Below, in pieces: positions 50,416 to 60,156 of a stretch of DNA of 64,000 nucleotides (positions are counted from its first letter, which is position 1; every line of letters begins with the position of its first letter). The stretch lies in the NCBI GenBank assembly GCA_018716485.1, contig DVJY01000065.1:1-64000 (forward strand), written 5' to 3'. A program made the position numbers and the translations under genes. Origin of the DNA: Candidatus Scybalocola faecipullorum (lineage in GTDB: Bacteria > Bacillota > Clostridia > Lachnospirales > Lachnospiraceae). The notes beneath the pieces are model-generated. The model was not told where the DNA came from, made no database searches, and saw nothing but the letters and a program-made list of their open reading frames with translations.

Positions 50416-51417
50416 ATGAGAATATTATGTATTGGCGGGAGCGGCAATATCAGCACCTCTGTTGTAAAGCTGGGGCTTTCACAGGGGCATGAAGTGATCA
50501 TTTTAAATCGTCATGGAGATCAGGAACTGGAAGCTTTGGGAGCGCGGCATATTCCGTGCGATGTTTATGAAGGAACGCAGCTGAAAGATGCCGTGGCAGG
50601 GCTTGATATCGATGCGGCGATTGATTTTATCTGCTATACACCGGAAGATGCCAAAAGGGATTTTGAAGCTTTTAACGGCAAAGTGCGGCAGTTTATATTT
50701 ATCAGTTCCTGTACGGTCTATCAAAAACCGTGTTTTGTAACGCCGATTACTGAAGATGTGCCGCTTAAAAATCCGTACAGCGACTATGCCAGAAATAAAA
50801 TGGCATGTGAATTTTATTTTCTTGAGCGCTATCGGGAAGATGATTTTCCGGTGACGATCGTGCGCCCGTCCCATACTTACGGCGAGAAAAAGCTTGTTGT
50901 AGGGCCGCTGATGGGCTGGCAGGTGCCGCATTGGACATTTGCTCAGAGAATTCTCGATGGAAAACCGGTGATTGTTCATGACACAGGCCGTTCTTTATGG
51001 ACAGTGACTCACAGCGATGACCTGGCCAAAGGTATCTGCGGGCTGCTTGGAAATATTGCCGCCATCGGCCATGCGTTCCATATAACAAACGAGATGCCGA
51101 TGACGTGGAATGAAATTATGGAAACATATGGCTGGCTTTTAAACCGAAAAGTGGAGATAGTCCATATCCCTACAGATTATATTCAAAAGCTGTATCCTGA
51201 GATGGGTGAGGGTATTTACGGCGATATGTCAGAAAACGGTGTGTTTGACAATTCAAAAATCCGTCGTTTTGTGCCGGACTATCATCCGTGTATTACGCTG
51301 AGAGAGGGACTGGCCCGTTCGCTCAGATGGTATGACAGCCATCCTGAAGAAAAACAGGTGGATGAGGCGTATAATCAGTGGATGGACCAACTCATTGCAT
51401 CATGGCAGAAAGTCTGA
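50416..51417 (+). CDS. NAD-dependent epimerase/dehydratase family protein
   Basis: 333 residues, extended short-chain dehydrogenase fold. The dinucleotide loop is CIGGSGNIS (a G-x-x-G variant), FISSCTVY precedes the active-site YARNKMACE (Y-x-x-x-K), and VRPSHTYG follows. It resembles the clostridial group related to plant CSP41 and may act on a nucleotide sugar. AAGGGGG lies upstream of ATG 50416; in-frame starts upstream belong to the kinase gene. Linked to the sugar kinase by a 14-base gap. Confidence 0.8.
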   Translation: MRILCIGGSGNISTSVVKLGLSQGHEVIILNRHGDQELEALGARHIPCDVYEGTQLKDAVAGLDIDAAIDFICYTPEDAKRDFEAFNGKVRQFIFISSCTVYQKPCFVTPITEDVPLKNPYSDYARNKMACEFYFLERYREDDFPVTIVRPSHTYGEKKLVVGPLMGWQVPHWTFAQRILDGKPVIVHDTGRSLWTVTHSDDLAKGICGLLGNIAAIGHAFHITNEMPMTWNEIMETYGWLLNRKVEIVHIPTDYIQKLYPEMGEGIYGDMSENGVFDNSKIRRFVPDYHPCITLREGLARSLRWYDSHPEEKQVDEAYNQWMDQLIASWQKV

Positions 51418-51472
51418 GGGGCATGAAGGTTAAAGCGGCACAGAACTTTTTATATAAATAGCGCCGGTATGA

Positions 51473-51501
51473 TTGACACAGGCGCGGCAAATTGCTATAA
51501 T
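51473..51501 (+). promoter_or_regulatory. Consensus promoter of the ABC-F gene
   Basis: TTGACA (51473-51478), 17 bases, TATAAT (51496-51501), an exact consensus. Transcription should start near 51508, 332 bases before the ABC-F start codon. Confidence 0.8.
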
Positions 51502-51534
51502 ACATCCAGTTTTAGAAATCAGGAGGTCAGACGA

Positions 51535-51555
51535 ATGAAGAATACTTGCAGATAA
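51535..51555 (+). CDS. Six-codon leader peptide of the ABC-F attenuator
   Basis: AGGAGG (51521-51526) is followed eight bases later by ATG and codons for MKNTCR, then TAA. A perfect ribosome site on so short a reading frame, with a terminator before the resistance gene, is the arrangement of antibiotic-sensing upstream frames. Stalling by a drug would change folding downstream. Confidence 0.65.
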   Translation: MKNTCR

Positions 51556-51569
51556 GCAGATGAATTGAA

Positions 51570-51780
51570 CGTAAAGACGACGGCTAAGATGCCGTTTATT
51601 TGCGGTGCTTATTGCAGGGAATATCATTCATGACATATGTACCGGAGTGCAGATTGAGCATATCCGGTGTCAGTGTGCGTTTTGCAGGCTGTGGGATGAT
51701 TCATTCCACAGCCTTTTTTAATTAATTGGAAAAGCACCGGCAAGCAGCCGCCATGCCCGCATGAGCGGATATTTGCCGGA
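51570..51780 (+). ncRNA. Attenuator leader of the ABC-F gene
   Basis: Between the leader peptide and the ABC-F gene are an ACGGC/GCCGT hairpin (about 51582-51597), an ACCGGA/TCCGGT pairing (about 51632-51669), the terminator at 51686-51719, and a CCGGCAA/TTGCCGG helix (51738-51779) ahead of the ribosome site. Several pairings compete for neighbouring bases, as expected if ribosome stalling chooses between termination and readthrough. Confidence 0.55.
51686..51719 (+). terminator. Intrinsic terminator before the ABC-F gene
   Basis: AGGCTGTGG (51686-51694) and CCACAGCCT (51706-51714), extendable inward by ATGA/TCAT pairs, then six T residues. Confidence 0.85.
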
Positions 51781-51839
51781 CTGAGCTATCCAACATGGAT
51801 GGTCATGCAGGCACCGCGCAGAAATGAGGTGGCAGATAT

Positions 51840-53375
51840 ATGTCTTTAATCCATGTACAAAATCTTACATTTGCCTACGACGGCAGTTATGATACTGTTT
51901 TTGAAAATGTCTCACTGATGTTGGATACTGATTGGAAACTGGGCTTTACAGGCAGGAACGGCCGCGGCAAGACCACGTTTTTAAATCTTTTAATGGGGAA
52001 ATATAAATATTCCGGTACGATCAGCGCCAATGTCCATTTTGACTATTTTCCATTTCACGTCAGTGATCCCCAAGCCATGGCCGTGGATATTGCGGAGACT
52101 GTTGTTCCGGAGTTTGAATACTGGAGGCTGCAGAAAGAACTGAACAAGTTAAAGCTTACAGATGAAGTGCTTTACAGACCTTTTGAAACACTGTCCAACG
52201 GAGAGCAGACGAAAGTGCTTCTGGCAATGCTGTTTATGCGGGAAGATAATTTTTTGCTGATTGATGAGCCGACCAATCATCTGGATATGGCCGGACGGGA
52301 AATCATTAAAGATTATTTGAACTCAAAAAAAGGTTTTATTCTCGTTTCCCATGACAGAACGCTGCTAGACGGCTGTGTGGATCATATTTTATCCATCAAC
52401 AAAACAAATATTGAAGTTCAGCAAGGCAATTTTTCGTCATGGTATGAAAACAAAATACGTCAGGATCATTTTGAGATGGCTGAAAATGAACGTCTGAAAA
52501 AAGAAATATACAGGCTGAAAGCATCGGCAAGTCAGGCCGGCCAGTGGGCAGATCGCGTAGAATCAACGAAAATCGGACATAAGCAGCAAATAAAATATGA
52601 AAAAAATATCGGTCTCAGATCGTATATCGGAGAGAAATCAAGACGGATGCAGCAGCGGCGCAAAAATCTGGAACGGCGGCAAAATCAGGCAATCGAAGAT
52701 AAAAAGCAGCTTTTGAAAAATGTGGAGACAACCGATGCCCTGAAGCTGTCTCCGTTAAAATATCACGCACCGCGGCTGATATGGTTTAATAAAGTCAGTT
52801 TCGGTTATGAAGGATGGCATTTATGTGACAATGTATCTTTTGAAATCAATACAGGTGATCGTATAGCGATTTGCGGTGCCAATGGATGTGGCAAATCAAG
52901 TATTCTCAAAATGATTTTAAATATTGGGGAAATACAAAATCTGACTTATGAAGGACAGATCCAGATTGGCAGCGGCCTTAAAATATCCTATGTCCCGCAG
53001 CGCACAGATCATTTGAAAGGCAGTCTGACAGATTATGCACGGCAGAAAGATATTGATGAAAGTCTGTTTAAAGCAATTTTGCGGAAAATGGATTTTGAAC
53101 GTGTCCAATTTGAAAAAAGTATGGAAGATTTCAGCGAAGGTCAGAAAAAGAAGGTGCTGATCGCAGGCAGTCTTTGTGAAAAGGCCCATTTGTATATATG
53201 GGATGAACCGCTGAATTTTATCGATATTTTTTCCAGAATGCAGATTGAAGAGATGATTTTGTCCGGCAGACCGACCATGCTTTTTGTGGAGCACGACAGG
53301 AGGTTCGCTGAAAAAATAGCGACAAAGATGATCAATCTGGACGATTTTGCGGCCATTGACAATCCGAAAAAATAA
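51840..53375 (+). CDS. ABC-F ribosomal protection protein, Lsa-like
   Basis: 511 residues, two ATPase domains and no membrane segment. Walker A motifs are GRNGRGKTT and GANGCGKSS; signatures are LSNGEQTKV and FSEGQKKKV. The linker (about 185-300) is long and basic, with GQWADRVESTKIG, as in Lsa and related factors that expel lincosamides, streptogramins A and pleuromutilins from the ribosome. Expression appears controlled by the leader peptide and terminator upstream. The drug range cannot be read from sequence. GAGGTGG precedes ATG 51840. Confidence 0.85.
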   Translation: MSLIHVQNLTFAYDGSYDTVFENVSLMLDTDWKLGFTGRNGRGKTTFLNLLMGKYKYSGTISANVHFDYFPFHVSDPQAMAVDIAETVVPEFEYWRLQKELNKLKLTDEVLYRPFETLSNGEQTKVLLAMLFMREDNFLLIDEPTNHLDMAGREIIKDYLNSKKGFILVSHDRTLLDGCVDHILSINKTNIEVQQGNFSSWYENKIRQDHFEMAENERLKKEIYRLKASASQAGQWADRVESTKIGHKQQIKYEKNIGLRSYIGEKSRRMQQRRKNLERRQNQAIEDKKQLLKNVETTDALKLSPLKYHAPRLIWFNKVSFGYEGWHLCDNVSFEINTGDRIAICGANGCGKSSILKMILNIGEIQNLTYEGQIQIGSGLKISYVPQRTDHLKGSLTDYARQKDIDESLFKAILRKMDFERVQFEKSMEDFSEGQKKKVLIAGSLCEKAHLYIWDEPLNFIDIFSRMQIEEMILSGRPTMLFVEHDRRFAEKIATKMINLDDFAAIDNPKK

Positions 53376-53418
53376 CGGTAGTATAGCTTAAAAGACAGAA
53401 TTTACAGGAGGGATTTTC

Positions 53419-54024
53419 ATGGAATTGACATTTACGAGAGCACAGGCACTGGAACTGCTTAAAAAATATAATAAAGAACCGTTTCATCTGCTCCATGGTC
53501 TGACGGTGGAAGGTGTGATGCGATGGTTTGCCAAGACACTGGGTTACGGTGACCAGGCAGATTACTGGGGACTTGCAGGACTTCTCCATGATGTGGATTT
53601 TGAGATGTACCCGGAGCAGCATTGTCAGAAAGCGCCGGAACTTTTAAAAGAAATCGGTGCTTCCGATGATTTTATTCATACAGTGTGCAGCCATGGATAC
53701 GGTCTGTGCAGTGATGAGGTGCCAACCCATCAGATGGAAAAAGTGCTGTTTGCAGTCGATGAATTGACTGGCCTTGTGGGAGCGGCCATAAAAATGCGGC
53801 CGTCCAAAAGTGTGATGGATCTGGAAGTATCAAGTCTGAAAAAGAAATTCAAGGACAAACGCTTTGCTGCCGGATGTTCCAGAGATGTCATACGTCAGGG
53901 CGCGCAGATGCTTGGATGGGAACTGGATGAATTATTTGCAAAAACCATTGAAGCGATGAGAAGCTGCGAAGCGGCAGTGAATGAGGAAATGAAGGCAGAG
54001 GAAGTTCATGCGGACACTGAATGA
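53419..54024 (+). CDS. HD domain hydrolase
   Basis: 201 residues. H-LLHGLTVEG, then LAGLLHDVDFEMYP with the HD pair, and a later VDELTGL give the metal-binding H...HD...D pattern of HD phosphohydrolases (HDIG-related). The substrate is unknown; small nucleotides are typical. ACAGGAGGG precedes ATG 53419. It overlaps holA by 17 bases. Confidence 0.85.
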   Translation: MELTFTRAQALELLKKYNKEPFHLLHGLTVEGVMRWFAKTLGYGDQADYWGLAGLLHDVDFEMYPEQHCQKAPELLKEIGASDDFIHTVCSHGYGLCSDEVPTHQMEKVLFAVDELTGLVGAAIKMRPSKSVMDLEVSSLKKKFKDKRFAAGCSRDVIRQGAQMLGWELDELFAKTIEAMRSCEAAVNEEMKAEEVHADTE

Positions 54025-54985
54025 ACATATTAAAACGGGAAAATTTAAAAATGTTTATCTTTTGTATGGGCCGGAAGTCTATTTGAGAAAGCAATACAGA
54101 GATAAGTTAAAAACTGCCCTCATCGGCGATGACGACACGATGAATTATAATTATTTTGAAGGCAAAGGGCTCGATGTGAAAAGTATCATCAGCCTTGCGG
54201 AAACCATGCCGTTTTTTGCCGAGCGCAGGCTGATCATTATTGAAAACAGCGGGTTTTTTTCGTCATCACAGGATGAATTGGCCGACTATATCAAACAGAT
54301 GCCGGATACTACATTTATAATTTTTGCGGAGGAAAACGCTGATAAGCGCAATAAGCTTTATAAAACAGTCAGCAGCGTCGGTTATGCCGCAAATATGGCG
54401 AGTCCTGATGAAAAGACATTGAAACGGTGGATTGGGAGTATTATCCGCCAAGAAGGGAAAAATGTATCTGAAAGGACAGTAGAAAAGTTTTTAGATACTG
54501 TGGATAATGATATGGAAAATATCCGGCAGGAGCTGGAAAAGCTGCTCTGCTATACAGTCGGGAAGGATATCGTTGACGAAGATGATGTAGCTCAGATATG
54601 TTCTGTGCATACGGAGAATAAGATTTTTGAGATGATCAACAATGTTGCGATGAAAAAGCAGAGGGAAGCGCTCCGTCTTTATGACGATCTTCTGACGCTG
54701 AAAGAGCCGGCTATGCGGATTCTTTATCTCATTGCCAGACAGTTTAATACGCTGCTGCAAATTAAGGAATTGGCAGTTCAGGGGTTTTCGTCCCAGATAA
54801 TCGCAGAAAGGACAGGAATGAAAGAGTTTGTCGTCAGAAAGAATATGGGACTGACGAGAAAATTCAGCATTGAAGAATTAAAAGAAGCACTGACTGACTG
54901 TGTCAGAAGCGAGGAAGCAGTAAAGACCGGTATCATGAACGATCAGATGGCGGTGGAACTGATCATTATCCGCTACAGCGCCTGA
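54008..54985 (+). CDS. holA: DNA polymerase III delta subunit
   Basis: 325 residues of the HolA family, which opens the sliding clamp in the clamp loader. VYLLYGPEVYLRKQYRDKLK at the start and KEPAMRILYLIARQFNTLLQIKEL in the C-terminal collar are typical. GAGGAA before ATG 54008 lies inside the HD gene. Its position just before rpsT, separated by a bidirectional terminator, is the common Firmicutes order. Confidence 0.9.
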   Translation: MRTLNEHIKTGKFKNVYLLYGPEVYLRKQYRDKLKTALIGDDDTMNYNYFEGKGLDVKSIISLAETMPFFAERRLIIIENSGFFSSSQDELADYIKQMPDTTFIIFAEENADKRNKLYKTVSSVGYAANMASPDEKTLKRWIGSIIRQEGKNVSERTVEKFLDTVDNDMENIRQELEKLLCYTVGKDIVDEDDVAQICSVHTENKIFEMINNVAMKKQREALRLYDDLLTLKEPAMRILYLIARQFNTLLQIKELAVQGFSSQIIAERTGMKEFVVRKNMGLTRKFSIEELKEALTDCVRSEEAVKTGIMNDQMAVELIIIRYSA

Positions 54986-54994
54986 TTATTAAAC

Positions 54995-55035
54995 AAAAAA
55001 GCCATGTGACAGAGGGTTTGGTCACATGGCTTTTT
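54995..55035. terminator. Bidirectional terminator between holA and rpsT
   Basis: AAAAAGCCATGTGAC pairs with GTCACATGGCTTTTT with an A run before and T run after, so it works for both convergent genes. Confidence 0.9.
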
Positions 55036-55061
55036 ATATGATCAATATCAATTTATGTCAA

Positions 55062-55325
55062 TTAAGCAAGTTTATTTACAGCTAAATTCAAGCGGCTGAT
55101 TTTTCTGGAAGCTGTGTTTTTGTGATAAACACCTTTAGATGCTGCTTTATCAATGGCGCTTGTAGCGTTTAATAAAGCTGCCTTTGCTGCTTCAACGTCT
55201 TTAGCGGCGATTGCTGCATCCACTTTCTTGATTGCTGTTTTTACACTTGATTTGATAGATTTGTTTCTTGCTGCTTTTGTCTGATTTACTAAAATTCTTT
55301 TCTTAGCTGATTTAATATTAGCCAA
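55062..55325 (-). CDS. rpsT: 30S ribosomal protein S20, TTG start
   Basis: 87 residues. The protein begins ANIKSAKKRILVNQTKAARNKS after the initiator, as in all S20 proteins. The initiator codon is TTG at 55325-55323, with GGAGGTG seven bases upstream; the in-frame ATGs further upstream would add residues never seen in S20 and lie before that ribosome site. E. coli rpsT also uses UUG and is autoregulated at translation, so the weak start may serve the same control here. Confidence 0.95.
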   Translation of the reverse strand: MANIKSAKKRILVNQTKAARNKSIKSSVKTAIKKVDAAIAAKDVEAAKAALLNATSAIDKAASKGVYHKNTASRKISRLNLAVNKLA

Positions 55326-55427
55326 TGTTTTGCACCTCCGAAAAAATTTCATATCTTGATAGGTTGTGATTATATTCATTGGTTTTCGCAATGCGGACAC
55401 GGACGTTTACGAAAACACACTGCTAAT

Positions 55428-55456
55428 ATAATAGTTGAAATCAGAGGTATTGTCAA
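55428..55456 (-). promoter_or_regulatory. rpsT promoter
   Basis: On the minus strand TTGACA (55456-55451), 17 bases, TATTAT (55433-55428), leaving a leader of about 95 bases before the TTG start. Confidence 0.75.
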
Positions 55457-55535
55457 TACATAATCTGAAATGTTTTGGAGAAAAATATGTGCATACAGAC
55501 AGCGATATATGAGCGGACGAAGGAGATGGATGAAG

Positions 55536-56504
55536 ATGAAAGCAATGTGGGAAAAAGCGGCGCCAGTGCGGACAGATATTGCGCTGGAAGCAGCAGAATA
55601 CTATACCGGCGGCCGTCGGTCCTCAGACGGCATTCATATTGAAGAGTTTTATGACAAGGACAACGATATTCTAGTAACTAAAGTCCAAGTGACCAATGAG
55701 GCCGGCCAACAGCGGCTTCATAAGCCAAAGGGCACATACATTACGTTGGAAACGCCCCATTTGGGCGAGCCGGATGAAGATTATCACAGGGAAATCACCG
55801 GCGTGCTGATGGCACAGCTGAAAACACTGCTTCCCGGCATTGAAAAGAAAAAAATTCTTGTGGCGGGGATCGGCAACCGGGAGATTACGCCGGATGCCCT
55901 TGGGCCGCTGACTATTGAACATCTTTTTATTACACGGCATTTGATCAAAGCCTACGGGCAGGATACAGAGGTGACAAAGGGACTGGGCAATGTCAGCGCC
56001 ATTGCGCCCGGCGTCATGGCTCAGACAGGTATGGAAGGCAGGGAAATTATTTCGGGAATTATAAAATCGACGGCGCCGGAAGTGCTGATTGTGATTGATG
56101 CGCTGGCAGCACGCAGCACGAAGAGGCTGAACCGGACAATCCAGCTGACGGATACAGGTATTCACCCGGGCGCCGGTGTAGGTAATTACAGAAATGAACT
56201 GACAAAAGACACGCTTGGCATTCCGGTCATTGCCATTGGTATTCCGACGGTTATTGATGCGGCAACGATTGTCAGCGATACGATGACAGGAATGCTGCAT
56301 GTGCTGGAAAATCAGAAGAAGCTCCACGAGATTTATGATGCGGTGAAAGACTTTGATGAACAGGAGAAGTATTATTTAATGAGGGAACTGATGGAACCGT
56401 CTATGGCGGATATGTTTGTTACACCGAAAGATATTGATGAGACCATCGGACGTATCAGCTATACCGTATCGGAGGCGATTAATTCACTCTGTCATGCCGT
56501 TTAG
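55536..56504 (+). CDS. gpr: GPR spore protease (germination endopeptidase)
   Basis: About 322 residues. VRTDIALEAAEYY near the start is the GPR propeptide region, and VAGIGNREITPDALGPLTIEHLFITRHL with VSAIAPGVMAQTGMEG are highly conserved in GPR. The enzyme is made as a zymogen in the forespore and degrades small acid-soluble proteins at germination. It is good evidence that the host forms endospores. AAGGAG supports a start at 55530 or 55536; upstream in-frame ATGs lie in the rpsT promoter region. spoIIP follows. Confidence 0.93.
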   Translation: MKAMWEKAAPVRTDIALEAAEYYTGGRRSSDGIHIEEFYDKDNDILVTKVQVTNEAGQQRLHKPKGTYITLETPHLGEPDEDYHREITGVLMAQLKTLLPGIEKKKILVAGIGNREITPDALGPLTIEHLFITRHLIKAYGQDTEVTKGLGNVSAIAPGVMAQTGMEGREIISGIIKSTAPEVLIVIDALAARSTKRLNRTIQLTDTGIHPGAGVGNYRNELTKDTLGIPVIAIGIPTVIDAATIVSDTMTGMLHVLENQKKLHEIYDAVKDFDEQEKYYLMRELMEPSMADMFVTPKDIDETIGRISYTVSEAINSLCHAV

Positions 56505-56623
56505 CGGTATGAGCATATCTGCGATGCCGGAGAATATAATAGATTAAAGATAACATCGGTGTACAAGAAAGACAGCATCTTGGCTGCCGGTGTCTGGCAG
56601 AAAGCAGATAGGAAGTGAAAAAG

Positions 56624-57844
56624 ATGGCGTTCCGATACGGCAAATACAGACTGAGACTTTGGCGGGCAGGCGGATTTTGTTTGTGTGCCCTGATGGCATT
56701 CCAGATCAAGATTAACGGCAGTCCTGCACGTTTTTTATTTCAGGCGGTTTTTCCGGGCATTAATTATACTGAAGGAAATGATTCGGGAAGTTTTTTTGAA
56801 AACAGCGCCGCGCTCGTAAAGCAGTGTTTGTTTCCGGGGGCGGCGTATATTTATGAACAGGCTTCGGGGAAAATAAAAATAGCCGATGAATATTATCCGA
56901 GCCGGACAGATTTAAATAGAGTCAGTGAAGAAAATGCGGCAAAAGTTCAGGAAAATCTTGAAGAACAGGCTGAAAAAGAAAATGCGGCTGCAAGAGAAAG
57001 CGGTGCAGACAAGGACCATGATGAAGATGCAGTATCTGCGCAGGCGGCTGTATCGTCCAACGTATCCGGGACGGTTTATCCCATGTCTTCCCTGCTGGAC
57101 TACAATTTTGTGATGAATCAGTTTTTTATCGTTGATGCGTCCACATCCTGTGATCGTTCGGTCATTAACCCTGAAGTTCTGCTCGGCAAAGATCTGACCA
57201 TGGATTTGGCAGGTGATGAGCCGAAAGTGCTCATTTACCACACCCATTCGCAGGAAACCTTTGCCGACAGTGTCCCGGGAGATGAATATGGCACGGTCAT
57301 CGGGCTGGGCAATACACTGACAGAGATTCTTGAGGAAAAATACGGGGTTAGTGTGTATCACGACAAAGGGGTTTATGATATGATCGATGGCGTGCTGGAC
57401 CGCAGTGAAGCGTATTCGCTGGCTCTGCCGGTCGTTGAACAGATTTTGGAAGAAAACCCTTCGATTAAAGTGGTCATTGATTTACATAGAGATGGTGTAA
57501 ATGAAGATACTCACCTTGTTACTCAGATAAATGGAAAGCCGACCGCACAGATTATGTTTTTTAACGGATTGTGCAGAAGCGCTGCCTCAGGCACGAGCGG
57601 GTATATACAAAATCCTTATTTGACGGACAATCTGGCGTTCAGTTTCCAGCTTCAGCTAAAAGCTGCCGAAAAATATCCGGATTTTACGAGACGCATTTAT
57701 TTGAGATCTTACCGCTATAATATGCATGTAGCTCCGAGAACACTGCTGGTCGAATGCGGCGCTCAGACCAATACGGTTGAGGAAGTGCAAAATGCCATGG
57801 AACCGCTGGCGGATATTTTATACAGTGTGCTGTCGGGAACGTGA
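56624..57844 (+). CDS. spoIIP: Stage II sporulation protein P
   Basis: 406 residues with an N-terminal hydrophobic anchor and a variable, charged middle region (about 105-150, Glu/Ala-rich). The amidase/endopeptidase domain follows: PKVLIYHTHSQETFADS, IDLHRDGVNED, and LLVECGAQTNTVEEVQNAM. SpoIIP with SpoIID and SpoIIM thins septal peptidoglycan to allow engulfment of the forespore. Gene order gpr-spoIIP matches Bacillus and Clostridia. ATG 56624 has GGAAG eight bases upstream; GTG 56615 is possible. Confidence 0.93.
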   Translation: MAFRYGKYRLRLWRAGGFCLCALMAFQIKINGSPARFLFQAVFPGINYTEGNDSGSFFENSAALVKQCLFPGAAYIYEQASGKIKIADEYYPSRTDLNRVSEENAAKVQENLEEQAEKENAAARESGADKDHDEDAVSAQAAVSSNVSGTVYPMSSLLDYNFVMNQFFIVDASTSCDRSVINPEVLLGKDLTMDLAGDEPKVLIYHTHSQETFADSVPGDEYGTVIGLGNTLTEILEEKYGVSVYHDKGVYDMIDGVLDRSEAYSLALPVVEQILEENPSIKVVIDLHRDGVNEDTHLVTQINGKPTAQIMFFNGLCRSAASGTSGYIQNPYLTDNLAFSFQLQLKAAEKYPDFTRRIYLRSYRYNMHVAPRTLLVECGAQTNTVEEVQNAMEPLADILYSVLSGT

Positions 57845-57850
57845 TTTTGC

Positions 57851-57880
57851 TTGTATGAAAAACCTTTTATATGCTATAAT
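57851..57880 (+). promoter_or_regulatory. Probable lepA promoter
   Basis: TTGTAT (57851-57856), 18 bases, TATAAT (57875-57880). Confidence 0.5.
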
Positions 57881-57955
57881 ATACTCTGTATGTAAAGCCG
57901 CCAATATGACGGCAGAAGCAGAAGATAAGTTATGCAGACAGGAGGCTGTGATTTT

Positions 57956-59767
57956 TTGAGTATAGACCAAAGTAAAATCAGAAATTTTTGTATTATTGCC
58001 CATATCGATCATGGCAAATCGACATTGGCAGACAGAATTATTGAAAAAACAGGATTACTGACGAGCCGTGAGATGCAGGCTCAGGTGCTTGATAATATGG
58101 AACTGGAGCGGGAGCGGGGCATTACGATTAAATCTCAGGCTGTGCGTATCATCTATAAGGCAAAAGACGGCGAAGAGTATGTTTTCAATTTAATTGATAC
58201 GCCGGGACATGTAGACTTTAATTATGAAGTATCAAGAAGTCTGGCGGCATGTGATGGAGCAATTCTTGTCGTTGATGCGGCTCAGGGCATCGAAGCGCAG
58301 ACACTGGCAAATGTTTATCTGGCACTGGATCATGATCTGGATGTGATGCCTGTCATCAATAAAATTGATCTTCCAAGCGCCGATCCTGACAGAGTCGTGG
58401 CGGAGATTGAAGATGTGATCGGTATTGAAGCCCACGATGCGCCGAGAATTTCGGCGAAGAACGGTACGAATATTGATGAAGTGCTGGAACAGATCATTAT
58501 GAAGATACCGGCGCCGGACGGCGATCCGGATGCGCCGCTGAAAGCACTGATTTTTGATGCCGTCTATGATTCTTATAAAGGCGTCATCGTCTTTTTCAGA
58601 GTGCGGGATGGAAAAGTCGCCAAAGGCACAAAAGTGCGTATGATGGCCACAGGCGCGGAATTTGATGTTGTGGAAGTCGGCTATTTTGGCGCAGGGCAGT
58701 TTATTCCGTGTGATGAACTGAGCGCGGGTATGGTCGGCTATCTGACCGCAAGTATAAAAAATTTAAAGGAAACCCATGTGGGAGATACAATCACAGATGC
58801 GGCGCGTCCTTGTGATCAGGCGCTTCCGGGGTATAAAAAAGTCAACCCGATGGTATACTGCGGCATGTATCCGGCAGACGGCGCCAAGTATCCCGATTTG
58901 CGGGAAGCCTTGGAAAAGCTGCAGTTAAATGATGCGTCTCTTCAGTTTGAGCCGGAAACTTCCGTCGCTTTGGGATTTGGCTTCCGATGCGGCTTCCTCG
59001 GCCTGCTGCATCTTGAAATTATCCAGGAACGGCTTGAGCGTGAATATAATCTGGATCTGGTGACGACGGCACCGTCGGTTATTTACAAAGTGCATAAGAC
59101 AAACGGCGATGTCATTGATCTGACCAATCCGTCCAATATGCCGGATCCTTCTGAAATTGAATATATGGAAGAACCGGTTGTTTCTGCGGAAATTATGGTG
59201 ACGACAGAATTTATCGGGCCGATCATGGAACTTTGTCAGGAGCGCCGGGGCGTTTATCTGGGTATGGAATATATGGAAACGACCCGTGCCGTGCTGCGCT
59301 ACGAACTGCCTCTGAATGAAATTATTTATGACTTTTTTGATGCATTGAAGTCAAGATCCAGAGGCTACGCTTCTTTTGATTATGAAATGAAAGGATATGT
59401 CCGTTCGGATTTGTGTAAATTGGATATTCTTGTCAACAGAGAAGAAGTGGATGCACTGTCCTTTATTGTATTCAGCGGTTCGGCCTATGAGCGCGGGCGC
59501 AAGATGTGCGAGAAGCTGAAAGAAGAAATTCCGAGACAGCTGTTTGAGATTCCGATCCAGGCGGCTATCGGCAGCAAAATCATTGCCCGCGAGACAGTGA
59601 AGGCAATGCGCAAAGATGTACTGGCCAAGTGTTACGGCGGCGATATCAGCCGTAAAAAGAAGCTGCTTGAAAAGCAGAAGGAAGGCAAGAAGCGTATGCG
59701 TCAGATCGGCAATGTGGAAATCCCGCAGAAGGCTTTTATGAGTGTATTAAAACTTGACGATAAATAA
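57956..59767 (+). CDS. lepA: Elongation factor 4 (LepA), TTG start
   Basis: 603 residues, a standard LepA length. GTPase motifs are [22 protein letters not shown] and [10 protein letters not shown]; the C-terminal domain unique to LepA ends [17 protein letters not shown]. It back-translocates or remodels ribosomes during initiation. The TTG at 57956 has AGGAGG ten bases upstream and yields the conserved [15 protein letters not shown] start; ATG 57932 precedes that ribosome site. In many Firmicutes hemW follows, but here an ArsR gene does. Confidence 0.95.
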   Translation: MSIDQSKIRNFCIIAHIDHGKSTLADRIIEKTGLLTSREMQAQVLDNMELERERGITIKSQAVRIIYKAKDGEEYVFNLIDTPGHVDFNYEVSRSLAACDGAILVVDAAQGIEAQTLANVYLALDHDLDVMPVINKIDLPSADPDRVVAEIEDVIGIEAHDAPRISAKNGTNIDEVLEQIIMKIPAPDGDPDAPLKALIFDAVYDSYKGVIVFFRVRDGKVAKGTKVRMMATGAEFDVVEVGYFGAGQFIPCDELSAGMVGYLTASIKNLKETHVGDTITDAARPCDQALPGYKKVNPMVYCGMYPADGAKYPDLREALEKLQLNDASLQFEPETSVALGFGFRCGFLGLLHLEIIQERLEREYNLDLVTTAPSVIYKVHKTNGDVIDLTNPSNMPDPSEIEYMEEPVVSAEIMVTTEFIGPIMELCQERRGVYLGMEYMETTRAVLRYELPLNEIIYDFFDALKSRSRGYASFDYEMKGYVRSDLCKLDILVNREEVDALSFIVFSGSAYERGRKMCEKLKEEIPRQLFEIPIQAAIGSKIIARETVKAMRKDVLAKCYGGDISRKKKLLEKQKEGKKRMRQIGNVEIPQKAFMSVLKLDDK

Positions 59768-59782
59768 AAGGAAGGTGTGCTT

Positions 59783-60142
59783 ATGGCAGTCAAAGACGTT
59801 GAATGCTGTGATGAAATTTTGGTGCATGATGATCTTGTGAAAGCTGTGCGGGCACATATTCCGGATGAAGACAAGCTGTATGATCTTGCGGAAATTTTTA
59901 AAGTATTCGGTGATTCTACAAGAATCCGTATTTTATACGTCTTGTTTGAATCGGAAATGTGCGTCTGTGATATTGCCCAAGCGCTGAATATGACTCAGTC
60001 GGCGATTTCCCATCAGCTGAAAATTTTAAAACAGTCGAAACTTGTCTCAAACCGCAGAGAAGGAAAATCTGTCATTTATTTTCTGGCGGATGGACATGTC
60101 AGAACGATTATTAACCAAGGACTTGAACATATTGAAGAATAA
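59783..60142 (+). CDS. ArsR/SmtB family metal-sensing repressor
   Basis: 119 residues. The winged helix is FKVFGDSTRIRILYVLFESEMCVCDIAQALNMTQSAISHQLKILK. The C-terminal helix reads DGHVRTIINQGLEHIEE, which reproduces the D-x-H...H-x-x-E ligands of the alpha-5 zinc/cobalt site of SmtB and CzrA; MCVCD also provides the alpha-3 cysteines. It therefore probably senses Zn, Co or Cd. No metal transporter adjoins it, so its target is elsewhere. It starts 15 bases after lepA with AGGAAGG upstream. Confidence 0.87.
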   Translation: MAVKDVECCDEILVHDDLVKAVRAHIPDEDKLYDLAEIFKVFGDSTRIRILYVLFESEMCVCDIAQALNMTQSAISHQLKILKQSKLVSNRREGKSVIYFLADGHVRTIINQGLEHIEE

Positions 60143-60156
60143 TTGGGAGGAAGCGA

